NCBI GenBank assembly: GCA_030432305.1
Contig: JAUIHN010000001.1
Coordinates: 1-47,368, forward strand
DNA from: a bacterium
GTDB taxonomy: Bacteria > Patescibacteriota > Saccharimonadia > Saccharimonadales > Saccharimonadaceae
Reading direction: 5' to 3'
Length of the DNA stretch: 47,368 bases
Under the pieces are notes generated by a model, which was given only the letters and a program-made list of their open reading frames with translations, searched no databases and was not told where the DNA came from. Shown in pieces: positions 22,031 through 30,558 of this stretch (position 1 is the first letter of the stretch; each line of letters opens with the position of its first letter). A program made the translations under genes and the position numbers.

Positions 22031-22600
22031 CTAGTCAGCTACGCTTCGGAGAGCCGTATCGCCAATCTCTTTCCTGAGGCGCCTTCTCTCACGATCTAAC
22101 TCAGTTTTATTTTCTGAGCCAGAGAACCGATCCTTGATTGCGTTAATTACCTGGTGAGTTCTCGTTACTTCCTGTACGCTTTCAGCAGCAGTCTCGCCCC
22201 AAAGAAGTGTGTGCACACCTTCTAGCTGACTCTGCATTTTGGTCTCCACATCCCTCATGTTTTGAGGGGTGCCGTCTTTGTTGCCGCTTTTATAGGCTTG
22301 TAGTAATCCGCCAAGCTGAAAGTAGCCGCCTTTTCCGGAGAGAATTTTTAGCAGCTTATCCATAGTGTCATCGTCAATATACACGCCCGCATAGGTTTTC
22401 GGTGACACTTCCTCTTCCCACTCCTGGTAATACGCGTCTGGCATCCCTTCCGAAGCGGCCACCTGAACGCCGTAAGGGTCGATGTCGTCAGGATAATCAG
22501 AGTCGTCCCTGCGGTCGATGTCGTCAAATATAGCAGCCCGTTCTTCAGAATCAGACAGAAGTACTACAGGATGTTCGTAACTAGACTGTTCAATCGCCAT
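22031..22600 (-). CDS. Hypothetical acidic protein (189 aa)
   Basis: A soluble acidic protein without TM segments. The N-terminal half is Asp/Glu-rich (SDSEERAAIFDDIDRRDDSD); the middle contains KLLKILSGKGGYFQLGGLLQ; the C-terminal third is helical and charged (FSGSENKTELDRERRRLRKE). I recognise no domain. TGTTATAAT lies eight bases before the ATG and there is no SD, another leaderless start. The start is therefore well placed although the function is unknown. Confidence 0.65.
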   Translation of the reverse strand: MAIEQSSYEHPVVLLSDSEERAAIFDDIDRRDDSDYPDDIDPYGVQVAASEGMPDAYYQEWEEEVSPKTYAGVYIDDDTMDKLLKILSGKGGYFQLGGLLQAYKSGNKDGTPQNMRDVETKMQSQLEGVHTLLWGETAAESVQEVTRTHQVINAIKDRFSGSENKTELDRERRRLRKEIGDTALRSVAD

Positions 22601-22608
22601 ATAACCCT

Positions 22609-22617
22609 ATTATAACA
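22609..22617 (-). promoter_or_regulatory. Extended consensus -10 (TGTTATAAT) 8 bases before the start
   Basis: Followed by AGGGTTAT and the ATG at 22600. Confidence 0.65.
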
Positions 22618-22647
22618 CGCAAGATGGAAAAATCAACTTCCCGCTTG

Positions 22648-22656
22648 TGCTATGCT
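22648..22656 (+). promoter_or_regulatory. Extended -10 (TGCTATGCT) 7 bases before the start
   Basis: Followed by GGTACGT and the ATG at 22664. The in-frame ATG at 22652 lies inside the hexamer and is not used if this is the promoter. Confidence 0.55.
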
Positions 22657-22663
22657 GGTACGT

Positions 22664-22993
22664 ATGGAAACACAGCAGACAGTCGTCATACCAGAGGGCT
22701 CCGTAGATATCAACGAGCAACTTTCCGACATCACCGCCTCGTTTAGCGAGATGTTAGCGCCGTTTATTTTGCTCTCTTTGGCTGTCACGGCTGGCTTTAT
22801 GATTTTATCGATAATTTCTATGGTTCGACGCCGCAAACTAGAGAACGCTCTGCTCGACATGCAAAAGACACTGCACGAAATGAACGAGCGCGACAAGGCA
22901 CGCGACAAACCGCAACAGAGCCAAGCTCGGCCTGAATCACGGAATGAGACGATAGCAGCTGCCGATTCTTCCGAGAAAACTATCGCCAGCTAG
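22664..22993 (+). CDS. Single-pass membrane protein with polar tail (109 aa)
   Basis: A polar N-terminus (METQQTVVIPEGSVDINEQL), a TM segment at about 30-52 (APFILLSLAVTAGFMILSII), a basic stop-transfer sequence (RRRK), a short coiled coil (ENALLDMQKTLHEMNERDK) and a disordered Gln/Ser/Glu tail. No family recognised. The start follows from the promoter position; a 12-base longer version from 22652 is possible. Confidence 0.65.
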   Translation: METQQTVVIPEGSVDINEQLSDITASFSEMLAPFILLSLAVTAGFMILSIISMVRRRKLENALLDMQKTLHEMNERDKARDKPQQSQARPESRNETIAAADSSEKTIAS

Positions 22994-23066
22994 TGCGAAG
23001 TGGAGAAAAGTAGCTTATACTTATAGGTGAACTACTTAGGGGTGTGGAGAAAGCTATTTTATCTAA

Positions 23067-24317
23067 ATGTCATCACACGAAACCACTCCTATCGAAACAG
23101 ACTTTCGCGTAGATAAGCGATTTTCAATAATCACTTCCCCGGAAGTACTCGAGCAAGCAACCGAGCGAGTCGAGAGAGTGCTATCGCTCGGCGAAATAGC
23201 CGAAGACTTTAAAGATGTCACCCGAAAACCACGTGTGGCCTCTGGTCGAAAGGAGAATGATGCCGAACATAGCTGGCACCTAGGTGTGGTGGCCGCTGAT
23301 TTAGCAGCGAAGTATTACCCAGACCTTGACATAGAGAGGATTCGAGCCTTCTCGGGTGTTCATGATTTACCGGAGGTTGGCTATGGTGACATATCAACTT
23401 TTGGACTAACAGATGCCCAAATGGCCGAGAAAAAACGTCTCGATGAAGAGGGCAAGGAGCAAATGCTTGTTAGGCTTGGTGACGGCATAGCAAGAGATGA
23501 CCTCGAAGAATACGAGCGACAGGATACTGCGGAAGCTAGGTTTGTGCGCGCAGTCGATAAGCTGCTGCCAATAGTTGTAACGCTTACCAGTGGCAACTTG
23601 CAACCGCTACGCGATTATGGAGTTGATAGCCTAGAAAAACTCAAAGAGTTCTATGATGTTATTCATGCACGCATTAAAAAGGACTTTGAGGACGAGTACC
23701 CAGAGCTAGTGGCCACACACGCTGTGCTATGCCGCCTGCTAGAGGAGGAATTTGTGCGAGTCTCTGGCGAACCAGATGCAAATGAGACGCAGAGGAGTAG
23801 CATTGAGTTCGAGTATAAGTACCTTGTTGATCTTAGCGAGGTGCCTGACTGGGTATTCACAGGCTCCAATCTAAGACGAGAAGAATTGCGCCAAGGATAC
23901 TCTGGTATTGGTGACGATGGGTCTGAGGCTCGTGTTCGCAGCTACGACGATGAGCGATTTGATATCACCGTCAAGCAACCCGGCACAATCGAGCGCGAGG
24001 AGGAAGTCATCCAAATATCGAAAGATTTATTCGAAGACATGTGGTCGAAATGTGAAGGCCAGAGGTTAGAAAAAATCAGATATACAATCCCCTATGGTCA
24101 GTGGCGGATTGAGCTCGACATCTATCCCGATGGTTCAGCTGTTGCCGAAGTTGAATTTAACAAAGATAACCGCATTGCAGATGCGAGGCTCCATGCCAGT
24201 ACGTTCGAAGCCCCAGAATGGTTTGGTGAGAATGTAAGTGAAGATAACCGGTATAAAACGCAAAATGTTGCAAGGTTTGGCCTACCAAATAGAGGGATAG
24301 TGGGCGCTAGCTCCTAG
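23067..24317 (+). CDS. HD-domain phosphohydrolase fused to a CYTH domain
   Basis: A 416-residue fusion. Residues 25-225 form an HD domain like the YfbR/5'-deoxynucleotidase group: metal ligands are in AEHSW (His68), GVHDLPE (His99-Asp100) and AVDKL (Asp164). Residues 245-405 form a CYTH (adenylate cyclase/thiamine triphosphatase) domain starting with the ExExK signature EFEYK (247-251), followed by the basic strands EARVRSY and ITVKQP and by RIELDIY...AEVEF. CYTH enzymes bind triphosphates in an acidic/basic tunnel, and HD enzymes remove phosphates from (deoxy)nucleotides. The two activities could act in sequence on a (d)NTP. No clear SD; a TATTTT lies six bases before the ATG. Confidence 0.82.
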   Translation: MSSHETTPIETDFRVDKRFSIITSPEVLEQATERVERVLSLGEIAEDFKDVTRKPRVASGRKENDAEHSWHLGVVAADLAAKYYPDLDIERIRAFSGVHDLPEVGYGDISTFGLTDAQMAEKKRLDEEGKEQMLVRLGDGIARDDLEEYERQDTAEARFVRAVDKLLPIVVTLTSGNLQPLRDYGVDSLEKLKEFYDVIHARIKKDFEDEYPELVATHAVLCRLLEEEFVRVSGEPDANETQRSSIEFEYKYLVDLSEVPDWVFTGSNLRREELRQGYSGIGDDGSEARVRSYDDERFDITVKQPGTIEREEEVIQISKDLFEDMWSKCEGQRLEKIRYTIPYGQWRIELDIYPDGSAVAEVEFNKDNRIADARLHASTFEAPEWFGENVSEDNRYKTQNVARFGLPNRGIVGASS

Positions 24318-25750
24318 CTAGCGTATTCGCTACTTTTCGGGCGGCGAATTGTTTTCTGCTGCTTGCCGATGCTGATTGGATATTCGCCCGTAAAGGCTGC
24401 GAGGTTGAGTTGTTTTTTGGGCACGCCGATGGCATCGACAAGCGCCGAGACTGAGAGGAAGCCGAGATAATCCGCACCGATGCTTTCTCGCATTTTTTCC
24501 ACCGACATATTGGCTGCCATCAGTTCATCCTGAGTTGGCGTATCGACTCCGTAAAAATCCGGATACCGCACCGGTGGCGATGCGATAAGGATAGTTAACG
24601 ACGTGGCACCGAGTTCGCGCGCCAAAGCCACCAGCCGTGGCAGCGTATTGCCTCGCACTATCGAATCATCGATCATCACGACATCTTTGCCGGCAATAAG
24701 TTCTGGTATCATGGTGTGCTTCAGACGCAAGTTGTCTTGCCGGGTTGCCTGCGTCGGCTGCATGAAAGTGCGGCCAATGTAGCGATTTTTAATAATGGCC
24801 GTGCGATACGGCAGACCAAGCTCGGCCGCGTACGATTCAGCCGCAGGCACAGACGTATCTGGGACTGCCGTCACGACAATATCTTTTTTATCCTCATCGG
24901 GCTGATGCATTTTGGCCAGCTCGGCACCGAAGCGCCGGCGCACCATATCGACGCGCTTCCCCATCAGCACGCTGTCGTGACGGGCAAAGTAAACAAGCTC
25001 AAAAGCGTCGAGCTGCTCTTTGCCCTCAGCAAACTGATACGAGTCGACGAGCTTGCCGCCACGAATCGTCACGATCTCGCCTGGGTTGACCGAGCGGACG
25101 TGTTTGGCACCGACAGTGTCAAGCGCACAGGTTTCGCTAGCAAGAATCATGCCGCCCTTAAACTCACCAATCTCGAGCGGGCGAATGCCGCGAGGGTCGC
25201 GAAAGCCGACCAAATCTCCACCATGTGTCGCCACGCAGGCGTAGGCACCAGACGTAATGGCGCTCACTTCCGTCATTGCATCATGAAATGTGCGACCGCC
25301 GTGCAACTTGCTCGCTAGGGCGTTTCCAAAGAGCTCAGAATCATTGTACTGATCGGTAATGTAGCCACGTTTATGGAGGTATGTTTCTAATTCTTCGGTG
25401 TCAGGGATATTGCCGTTATGCGCCAGCGCGAAGCCGATTGATTCGTTGAGTACTGGCTGGAGATGCGCGTGGCGATTGCCGCTGGTGGAGTAGCGATTGT
25501 GACCGACCGCGATGCCACCGGTCAGTTTTTCGATATCGGCCTGCTGAAAAACATCGCGCACCATGCCCGGTTTTCGCACCGTCATGACAGTGCCGCCATC
25601 GGTCGAGGCAATACCCGAGCCTTCTACGCCGCGGTGCTGCAACGCAAACAAAGCTTTATAGGCTATGTGGGCGGCTTCGGTGTTTTTTATTTTGGTTGAC
25701 ACGCCGACAACGGCGCACTTTTCACGAAACTTGTCGTCAAAGTAGTTCAC
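24314..25750 (-). CDS. purF: Amidophosphoribosyltransferase (glutamine PRPP amidotransferase)
   Basis: GTG start at 25750, giving 478 residues. An 11-residue propeptide (MNYFDDKFREK) precedes the catalytic Cys12 of the Ntn-hydrolase domain (CAVVGVS). Glutaminase motifs GHNRYSTSG and HNGNI follow, and the PRTase domain has the PRPP loop VVMIDDSIVRGNT. It catalyses the first committed step of purine synthesis. The C-terminal region, where B. subtilis PurF has CxxC ligands for a 4Fe-4S cluster, reads LAAFTGEYP, so the cluster is probably absent. No other pur genes are nearby. TGCTACACT six bases before the GTG makes it leaderless. It overlaps the convergent HD-CYTH gene by four bases. Confidence 0.93.
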   Translation of the reverse strand: MNYFDDKFREKCAVVGVSTKIKNTEAAHIAYKALFALQHRGVEGSGIASTDGGTVMTVRKPGMVRDVFQQADIEKLTGGIAVGHNRYSTSGNRHAHLQPVLNESIGFALAHNGNIPDTEELETYLHKRGYITDQYNDSELFGNALASKLHGGRTFHDAMTEVSAITSGAYACVATHGGDLVGFRDPRGIRPLEIGEFKGGMILASETCALDTVGAKHVRSVNPGEIVTIRGGKLVDSYQFAEGKEQLDAFELVYFARHDSVLMGKRVDMVRRRFGAELAKMHQPDEDKKDIVVTAVPDTSVPAAESYAAELGLPYRTAIIKNRYIGRTFMQPTQATRQDNLRLKHTMIPELIAGKDVVMIDDSIVRGNTLPRLVALARELGATSLTILIASPPVRYPDFYGVDTPTQDELMAANMSVEKMRESIGADYLGFLSVSALVDAIGVPKKQLNLAAFTGEYPISIGKQQKTIRRPKSSEYAS

Positions 25751-25756
25751 TGTACT

Positions 25757-25765
25757 AGTGTAGCA
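25757..25765 (-). promoter_or_regulatory. purF: Extended -10 of purF, 6 bases before its GTG
   Basis: Minus-strand TGCTACACT, then AGTACA and GTG. It fixes the start at the propeptide predicted for PurF, independent support for the leaderless model. Confidence 0.65.
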
Positions 25766-25778
25766 TTCGCGGGCGTAG

Positions 25779-25784
25779 TATAAA
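25779..25784 (+). promoter_or_regulatory. -10 of the PPC-domain gene, divergent from purF
   Basis: TATAAA (within TATAAAAT), eight bases before the ATG at 25793. The two divergent -10 elements are only about 17 bases apart. Confidence 0.5.
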
Positions 25785-25792
25785 ATGAAACC

Positions 25793-26212
25793 ATGAAGAA
25801 TTACACGAACAAGCAAGCAGGTGTTTTGATACTGAAGCGTGGCGAAGAGCTCATGAGCGTGCTGGAACAGTACACCGTAGAGCACAGCCTAACCGGCGCA
25901 TGGCTGCAAGCTGGCGTGGGTGGCGCTGGAAGCGCAGTGCTGTCTTTTTACGACCTCGACCGGCGGGAATATGTAGACAAGACCTTTGATAAGCCGCTCG
26001 AGATTTTGAGTCTTCAAGGAAACTTAGCGTGGGTGGATGACAAGCCATTTTGGCATGTGCACGGCGTGTTCGGAACCAGCGAGTATGGCACGGTTGGCGG
26101 GCATGTACAGCGGCTCGATATCGCGCTGACTGGCGAGCTGCTCATAACGCCGCTCGAGACAAAAATGACGCGCGGCTACGATGAGACAACCGGGCTAAAA
26201 CTTATTCAATAA
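25793..26212 (+). CDS. PPC/DUF296 domain protein
   Basis: A 139-residue protein consisting of one PPC (plants-and-prokaryotes-conserved, DUF296) domain. The hallmarks are LKRGEELMSVLEQY, the turn GAWLQAGVGGAGSAVLSFYDL, and the metal-binding histidines in HVHGVFG and GGHV. Prokaryotic PPC proteins form trimers, and the histidines near the trimer interface often bind zinc. In plants the domain is linked to AT-hook DNA binding; in bacteria the role is unclear. It is divergent from purF and shares its very short intergenic region. Confidence 0.88.
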   Translation: MKNYTNKQAGVLILKRGEELMSVLEQYTVEHSLTGAWLQAGVGGAGSAVLSFYDLDRREYVDKTFDKPLEILSLQGNLAWVDDKPFWHVHGVFGTSEYGTVGGHVQRLDIALTGELLITPLETKMTRGYDETTGLKLIQ

Positions 26213-26314
26213 CAAGCATTCATTTTATCATGGTTTTGCTCGAAAAAGCATTAGCGTTATAAAAAATACTACATATATTTATATCTGTTATATGCCAAAT
26301 ATTGTCTAATACTG

Positions 26315-26342
26315 TTGACGATATGTATGCATGCGATATGCT
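26315..26342 (+). promoter_or_regulatory. Promoter of the LysM-CHAP hydrolase gene
   Basis: TTGACG, 16 bases, TATGCT, then about 90 bases of leader. The rest of the 225-bp gap (26213-26437) is AT-rich and shows no other feature. Confidence 0.5.
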
Positions 26343-26437
26343 TGACTTTGTGTCTCGAAAAATGTGTGGGGCACGAAATGCACGCCACTACCCTAATACG
26401 GTCTATGTTATTAACCGGCGTGTAAGGGAGTAAGACT

Positions 26438-27112
26438 ATGAAATCTATAGTAGCTTTGGCACTGAGTGCGTCTATTGCACTTGTGCTACTTGGCGGTTCG
26501 TCCGCTGGTGCCGAACAGAAATCAACAGAGGAAAAAGAAGTTATCGTCACCGTTAAAGCAGGCGACACGCTGACTTCTATCGCCAAAGAGCACGATGTCA
26601 CGTACGTTGAGCTGTATAACGCCAATGAGGATATCGCCAACCCGGATGTTATCGACGTGGGCGACAAAGTGCGTGTGCCACAAGAGGATGAGGAGCTGCC
26701 TGATCGTTTTTCAGGCTATCAATCTGCGGCCACGGCTGCTCCGGTGGTCTATCAGCAAACAGCCACTACCTACACCACCCGAAATTACACTTCGGTACCG
26801 GTAAACTCGTCGAGTTACTACGTCGGTAACGGCATGTGGTGCACCGACTACGTGCACAGCAAGCGCCCTGATGTGGCGATTTACGGTAATGCAGGCTATG
26901 GCTGGATTGGCGCTGCTCAAGCAGAAGGCAAAGCCACCGGTAGTACGCCAAAGGCCGGCGCGGTCGCTGTTATGAACGGTCACGTGGCATATGTCGAGAA
27001 CGTGAACCCAGACGGCAGCTACGTTATCTCGGAAATGGGTTGGAACTACCAGGCCGGTAACTACAACAAGCGTACCGTGCAGCCTGGAGCCTTCGGCGCG
27101 TTTATTTACTAG
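26438..27112 (+). CDS. Secreted LysM-CHAP peptidoglycan hydrolase
   Basis: A 224-residue secreted protein. A signal peptide (about 1-24, ending SSAGAEQ) is followed by a LysM domain (about 35-80: VKAGDTLTSIAKEHDVTYVELYNAN...GDKVRVP), a Thr/Ser/Tyr-rich linker (about 85-125), and a CHAP amidase/endopeptidase domain to the end. In CHAP the catalytic Cys is in GMWCTDYV and the His in NGHVAYVE, with ISEMGWN completing the site. It would cleave its own or a host cell wall; for an episymbiotic bacterium this is of interest. A strong SD (AAGGGAG) is at the right spacing. Confidence 0.92.
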   Translation: MKSIVALALSASIALVLLGGSSAGAEQKSTEEKEVIVTVKAGDTLTSIAKEHDVTYVELYNANEDIANPDVIDVGDKVRVPQEDEELPDRFSGYQSAATAAPVVYQQTATTYTTRNYTSVPVNSSSYYVGNGMWCTDYVHSKRPDVAIYGNAGYGWIGAAQAEGKATGSTPKAGAVAVMNGHVAYVENVNPDGSYVISEMGWNYQAGNYNKRTVQPGAFGAFIY

Positions 27113-27116
27113 TCTT

Positions 27117-27785
27117 CTAGTCTTTAAGGTCGGTATCGCTGATTTTGCGTGGAGAAATGTACTTTCTATACAAAATCCACGCGAAGATACCGGCTCCGAT
27201 AAGCCCCAGAATAATGGTGACGATGGAATTGGCGTCTTCGAGGCCGTGCGTGATTTGATCGGCGGCGGCGATGCCCGTAAAGCCAACGTACAGATAGACG
27301 AAATCGCGCACGATGGTGCCAAAGAATGTACTAATGAGAAAAAGCTTTTTAGGCAGGGCTATGAGGCCGCAAATAAGCGAGATCGGTGCACTTGGGATAA
27401 TTGGTGTGGAACGAATCAGAAGCAGCGTGACATAATCTTTTGGCGTGCCTTGAAAACGATTGCCGACTCTTTCTACTTGCTTGTGCGTCACGCCGATATA
27501 GCGGCCGACTTTTGATAAAACAATGTCTTCTGTTTTGTCGGCGATAAGATAGAGAATAATCGCGCCAATTGTTTTACCGACAGCCGCGATAACAGCCACC
27601 ACGAAAAGATACCAAAACGGCGAGCCATTGGCAGAAACCATGGTTCCGGCCAGCGTCATCACTACGGGCGATGGAATAGGCGCTATCAGTTCTTCGATAA
27701 ACGATCCGAAGAAAGCGAACAGCTCAACCGGAACATGTTCGGCGAGCTGTTCTAGAAAATCAATAAGTGTTTCAACAATCTGCAT
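27117..27785 (-). CDS. DedA family membrane protein
   Basis: A 222-residue polytopic protein of the DedA/VTT family. The N-terminal re-entrant-type segment FFGSFIEELIAPIPSPVVMTLAG (about 24-46) and the conserved arginine segment LLLIRSTPIIPSAPISLICGLI (about 125-146; RxxP..P) are diagnostic. DedA proteins are linked to lipid (undecaprenyl phosphate or phospholipid) flipping and membrane potential. Immediately downstream of the large repeat protein gene on the same strand. It has its own extended -10 (TGGTATAGT, 27804-27812), and an AGCGATA...TATCGCT foldback covers its start. Confidence 0.88.
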   Translation of the reverse strand: MQIVETLIDFLEQLAEHVPVELFAFFGSFIEELIAPIPSPVVMTLAGTMVSANGSPFWYLFVVAVIAAVGKTIGAIILYLIADKTEDIVLSKVGRYIGVTHKQVERVGNRFQGTPKDYVTLLLIRSTPIIPSAPISLICGLIALPKKLFLISTFFGTIVRDFVYLYVGFTGIAAADQITHGLEDANSIVTIILGLIGAGIFAWILYRKYISPRKISDTDLKD

Positions 27786-27803
27786 AGCGATAGTTACTTA
27801 TCA

Positions 27804-27812
27804 ACTATACCA
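27804..27812 (-). promoter_or_regulatory. Extended -10 of the DedA gene
   Basis: Minus-strand TGGTATAGT with 18 bases before the ATG at 27785, predicting an 11-base leader. Confidence 0.45.
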
Positions 27813-27828
27813 TTATCGCTGGCTGTTT

Positions 27829-29652
27829 TTAGAAGAGTCGGCGGACACCTATGACCGAGCTGCCGATAAGGATGATGGCGCCGGCAACGATGAAGAATAG
27901 ATAGTTCTGCTCTTCTTCTGGCTGCTCGCTGGCGCTACCGCCGTCTGTCGCGCCCATAACTTCAGCTTCTGGCGCCGAATCCGTCTCGCCTTCTGCTTCG
28001 GTTGTGGTTTCGACCGCTACGACAGCAGGCGTACTGAGGTTGCGGCTGTCGACGATAACTCTCCTGACGCTCGCAGCGACACTTTGTCCGCCCGACGTCT
28101 TCTCTTTCGGTACGAATTCTACTGGCCCGTTTGGATTTGGTTCTGGCTCCTCAGGTGTATTGCCGTACTTGGTCTTCATACCCAAGCTGCCAAACCAATC
28201 TCCCATGATGTTTATAAAACATATGCCGAACCAGCCGCTCAGACTCAGAGAGCTGTTTGAGACATTGGCAACGTTTGCTAGCGCATGAGCGCTGCCGCTA
28301 GTGGCATCGCCAGCCTTGGTGTTATTTGCTACCGTGGCGTCGCCCGAGCCAGCCGTTACGGAAATATTGTTGGTGATGCCGTGCTTTGATTCTGATTCGA
28401 TAGTGAGGTCTGGAGCATACTTCTGGTCGGTTGTGACGCCGGTGCCTATCATGGCGGCGGTGGCGCCAGCCGGTGCATCGACAATCATGCCGACCCATTT
28501 TCCGAGCACGTTCACGAACACCAGCATGCTGTTCTCTGCCACGATATCCCTGCCGGTGACGTTGAATATCACGACATTTGAATCGGCGTCGCCCGTCGTG
28601 GCGCTGCCTGCTTCGGTATTACCAAAGACACTGGCCGCGCCACTCTCGGCAACCGCGGAGATGTTATTTACAATCGTAGTCGTGTCTTGCTTGGATACTT
28701 TGGTGCTCGAGCTTCCCTCACTACCGCCATTGCTGGCCAGCATCTGCGGGATGAAGTCTGGCGCAATCAGAATGTCGCCCTCAAGACTACCGTATATGTT
28801 GATAGTGCCGATAAACGAATCTTGCATCGCTATCATTGAGTTCAGTATATTGACGACATTAGCCATCGCCGCGGCATTGCCAGAGGTGGCATCGCCAGCT
28901 TCGGTATTGTTCTTAACCGACGCGTCACCGCTCTGGGCATTGAGCGTAATGTCATTATTGACGTCGAAATCGGTAGTGGCGTTGATCTTTGTCTTCTCAG
29001 TGCTCTCCGCCTGCTGTTCGAGCATGGCTTTTAGCAGGAGTGGATAAAGGACAATATCACCCTTGACGTCACCCATAATATCTTTAGAAAAGGTCGAGAC
29101 TTTTTGGTTGCCACTAGCGCCAACACTTGAATTGACGGCATTTATAATATTGGCTACCGCTGAGGCATCGCCAGATAGGGCGTTACCACCGCGTGTATTG
29201 CCAGCCACAGAGGCATTGCCAGATAGGGCGTCTGAGAGGATCTCATTATTAATCCCGACTTCTGTGTTGCTGCTCTTTTTGGTTGATGAGTCGAGGTCTT
29301 GCTGGACCGCCTCATCCTGAGACTTCTGCGTTTGTGGCCCTTGGTGATTTGGAAGTTGCGGCGCTACTGGTTCAACAATCGTCGGTGCTGGCGGTCGCTC
29401 GTACTTGCCGGTTTCTGGATTAAATTGCCACCGCTTACTATTCCACTTCTTTGTTTCGGGGTCGTATGTGTAGGCCGGGCCTTTCTTCTCCTCCTCAGGA
29501 GCTTGGCTCTCAGACTGTGCCTCTGCTGAGGCTTCTGAGTTTACCGCTGGCTGCTCCGTGGTGGCCATCGCCGTGGTTGGATAACCAGCCACAAGGACTA
29601 ATGCGCTGATGTAAAGAATGACCTTCCGCGCTGCATCGACAGTCTTTTGCAT
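27829..29652 (-). CDS. Large secreted repeat protein with C-terminal membrane anchor
   Basis: Taken from the Met at 29652 (SD AAAGGGG six bases before it), 607 residues. Signal peptide about 1-30; a Glu/Gln-rich stretch; a YDPETKKW...FNPETGKYE motif pair (63-85) like those seen in other CPR surface proteins; then four repeats of about 97 residues starting near 134, 231, 328 and 427. Each repeat begins NN-x-I...SG(D/N)A(S/T)VxxNTxxG(D/N)AxSG and ends near GDI(V/L)xxP. The C-terminus has a linker, a TM helix (584-602) and RRLF, without LPxTG. The repeats look like a beta-solenoid. Related repeats occur in the proteins at 29725 and 31398. Confidence 0.85.
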   Translation of the reverse strand: MQKTVDAARKVILYISALVLVAGYPTTAMATTEQPAVNSEASAEAQSESQAPEEEKKGPAYTYDPETKKWNSKRWQFNPETGKYERPPAPTIVEPVAPQLPNHQGPQTQKSQDEAVQQDLDSSTKKSSNTEVGINNEILSDALSGNASVAGNTRGGNALSGDASAVANIINAVNSSVGASGNQKVSTFSKDIMGDVKGDIVLYPLLLKAMLEQQAESTEKTKINATTDFDVNNDITLNAQSGDASVKNNTEAGDATSGNAAAMANVVNILNSMIAMQDSFIGTINIYGSLEGDILIAPDFIPQMLASNGGSEGSSSTKVSKQDTTTIVNNISAVAESGAASVFGNTEAGSATTGDADSNVVIFNVTGRDIVAENSMLVFVNVLGKWVGMIVDAPAGATAAMIGTGVTTDQKYAPDLTIESESKHGITNNISVTAGSGDATVANNTKAGDATSGSAHALANVANVSNSSLSLSGWFGICFINIMGDWFGSLGMKTKYGNTPEEPEPNPNGPVEFVPKEKTSGGQSVAASVRRVIVDSRNLSTPAVVAVETTTEAEGETDSAPEAEVMGATDGGSASEQPEEEQNYLFFIVAGAIILIGSSVIGVRRLF

Positions 29653-29724
29653 AATACCCCTTTCTATAAGTTCTGGACGAGGCGGCGACATACGCCGCCG
29701 CCCCTCTCTTCGCACCGTGTCTAA

Positions 29725-30330
29725 CTAGTTAGTGATGCTGACGTTAAAGCTTGATGAGCTTGTGTTTGAAACGCTACCACTTGTAGCATCGCCACCTGTG
29801 GTGTTGAATCGCACCGTAGCTTCACCAGACTCAGCTGATTGCTCAACAGTGTTGTTGATGTCAACGTAGTTTCGGTTTTCGATGTCAACCTCTACCTCGT
29901 GTTCGATCTCAACTTCGTTTTCTGAGCGAGGACCAGTGTTTTCGATAGTCGCCTCTACATCACCAGCTCCGCCCCATGAAACAGCATCGCTCACCGCTGC
30001 AGCTGATCCAGAGTTGTCATACATGACAGTTGCTGAAACGCTGTTTGAGTTGTCTGCGTCGCCGCTCATTGCGCTACCACCAGTTGTGTTGTAGCGTACT
30101 GTAGTCTCACCACTTTGAGCGCTCTGAGAGCTAGAGTTGTTAAGATCTAGATCGTTTTTATTCTCGATGTCCAGTTCTACTTCACTCTCGTATTCAATCT
30201 CGTTTTCAGAGTTAGGACCGGTTGTATCAATCGTGCCGTTCAATGCTCCGGCGAATCCGGCCATACCGAACACGAGCCCAACTGATAGTACACCAGCACC
30301 CGCTAGCTTCTTGATATCTACTTTTTTCAT
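29725..30330 (-). CDS. Secreted two-repeat 'TGPNSEN' protein
   Basis: A 201-residue protein: signal peptide (about 1-30, basic MKKVDIKK start), then two tandem repeats of 95 residues starting at TGPNSEN (37) and TGPRSEN (132). Each repeat runs GPxSENE(I/V)E, an acidic strand ending (V/L)DIEN(K/R)N, then the shared module SGExTVRxNTTGG(S/D)AxSG. There is no TM, sorting signal or cysteine, so it would be released or bound non-covalently. Strong SD (AGGAGGG). It precedes the large repeat protein by 72 bases and is probably co-transcribed. Likely a surface or matrix subunit; function unknown. Confidence 0.82.
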   Translation of the reverse strand: MKKVDIKKLAGAGVLSVGLVFGMAGFAGALNGTIDTTGPNSENEIEYESEVELDIENKNDLDLNNSSSQSAQSGETTVRYNTTGGSAMSGDADNSNSVSATVMYDNSGSAAAVSDAVSWGGAGDVEATIENTGPRSENEVEIEHEVEVDIENRNYVDINNTVEQSAESGEATVRFNTTGGDATSGSVSNTSSSSFNVSITN

Positions 30331-30558
30331 ACACCCTCCTATTAGGTTACTTCTGTCCGCAGGATTGGTAAAAGAGATTCCCTCTTCGTTATGTTCGCAC
30401 TACCAACGACGCAGCGCCCAAGCCCTTTAAAAGGGATTCGTTTGCTTGGAACTTTATGCCTCGCATGCATTCGTTCATAGTTTTTAAACATCGCCCTGAG
30501 ACCTATATTCAGCCTATCGTCTCTTAAATTTTTTGTATGCGAGAAATATTACATAATG

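Noticed and set aside
25751-25885. 45-residue N-terminal extension of PurF
   Set aside because: Family knowledge places a short propeptide before the catalytic Cys, and the GTG at 25750 gives exactly 11 residues. The extension crosses both divergent promoters.
28301-29047. 248-codon plus-strand open frame
   Set aside because: Antisense to the repeat protein gene. Its low-complexity Ser/Pro/Ala/Leu composition comes from the repetitive opposite strand.
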